DNA from: Streptomyces collinus Tu 365
GTDB lineage: Bacteria; Actinomycetota; Actinomycetes; Streptomycetales; Streptomycetaceae
Assembly: GCF_000444875.1 (NCBI RefSeq)
Contig: NC_021985.1
Location: 1,178,001 to 1,242,000 of the forward strand
Length of the DNA: 64,000 nucleotides
Reading direction: 5' to 3'
Within the stretch, counting starts at the first letter, position 1, and each line of letters starts with the position of its first letter. Shown here piece after piece: positions 63,763 through 64,000 of the stretch. Below the pieces are notes generated by a model that saw only the letters and a program-made list of their open reading frames with translations, was not told the DNA's origin and did no database searches. A program made the position numbers and the translations under genes.

Positions 63763-64000
63763 ATGGCCCGCACCACCCCGCACGACCCCCCGCAGCCCGA
63801 CGGCCGGCCCCTGTACTGGAGGGTCGCGTCACTGCTGCTGGACGAACTGCACGACGGCACCATCCCGCCCGGGGAGCGGCTGCCGGGCGAGCGGCATCTG
63901 GCCCGGCACTTCGCGGTCAGCCGGGAGACCGTCCGGCAGGCACTGGAGGTGCTGCGCCGTGGCGGCGCGGTCGCCACCGACCGGCGCGGCAGCCACGCCA
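63763..64000 (+). CDS. GntR family transcriptional regulator, C-terminus beyond window
   Basis: The first 79 residues of a GntR-family protein: PLYWRVASLLLDELHDGTIP, PGERLPGERHLARHFAVSRE and TVRQALEVLRRGGAV form the winged-helix domain. The sequence stops at the window edge, so the effector domain that would tell HutC, FadR or other subgroups is missing. ATG at 63763 with AGGAGG at good spacing. A DasR-like site lies upstream. Confidence 0.88.
   Translation, partial: MARTTPHDPPQPDGRPLYWRVASLLLDELHDGTIPPGERLPGERHLARHFAVSRETVRQALEVLRRGGAVATDRRGSHA

Overview
The window is high-GC actinobacterial DNA, almost certainly from a Streptomyces chromosome. The codon third positions are strongly G/C, GTG starts and 4-nt stop/start overlaps are frequent, and the families present are typical of the genus: a SpoIIE-type phosphatase, a STAS/ANTAR regulator, ECF42 sigma factor with a YCII protein, DUF6479, DUF4383, DUF6328 and an Rv1733c-like membrane protein. 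Both window edges cut genes: a Ser/Thr kinase on the left and a GntR regulator on the right.

Layout. 1-1113: kinase. 1235-13362: the most unusual region, a probable RiPP (ribosomally made, post-translationally modified peptide) gene cluster organised around a divergent promoter region at 8511-8915. Rightward run a 53-residue precursor peptide gene (8916-9077), a cobalamin-binding radical SAM enzyme, a leaderless cytosolic solute-binding-protein-like protein and a ThiF/MccB-like E1 enzyme. Leftward run a P450, an MFS exporter, a second and different cobalamin/radical SAM enzyme of the RiPP-maturation type, a small DUF5825-like protein, a second P450 and possibly an MpaB-like heme oxygenase. 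I do not recognise this combination as a known pathway; the product is unknown.

13441-18133: housekeeping and regulatory genes (acyl-CoA dehydrogenase, Cys-rich copper-binding-type protein, RpiB-like isomerase, STAS-ANTAR-GAF regulator). 18413-30427: one long leftward operon for a heptose-containing surface glycan (epimerase, carbamoyltransferase, six glycosyltransferases, gmhA, hldE-type kinase/nucleotidyltransferase, gmhB), with eight consecutive 4-nt overlaps and a decayed glycosyltransferase at its end. 30428-31571 holds no convincing gene. 31572-35150: hemerythrin, a 56-bp perfect palindrome, a DUF3040-like protein and the dhaKLM dihydroxyacetone kinase operon. 35387-42838: secreted or surface proteins (chitosanase, fibronectin-III lipoprotein, membrane-anchored protein), a minisatellite, PadR regulator and 2,4-dienoyl-CoA reductase.

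43183-53742: SpoIIE phosphatase, HemK-like methyltransferase divergent from MarR, acetyltransferases, a YedY-like molybdoenzyme with its reductase, and an ECF42/YCII pair. 54614-57795: an FAD oxidoreductase, an ECF sigma factor and a MerR/B12-binding regulator, resembling a light-response (LitS/LitR, CarH-type) module. 58554-64000: an IMPase-like protein divergent from LysR, a broken quinone oxidoreductase, an acetyl xylan esterase and a truncated GntR gene with a DasR-like operator upstream.

Functions are assigned by recognising family motifs in translated sequence; no database search was run, and gene starts were chosen from Shine-Dalgarno spacing and overlaps.
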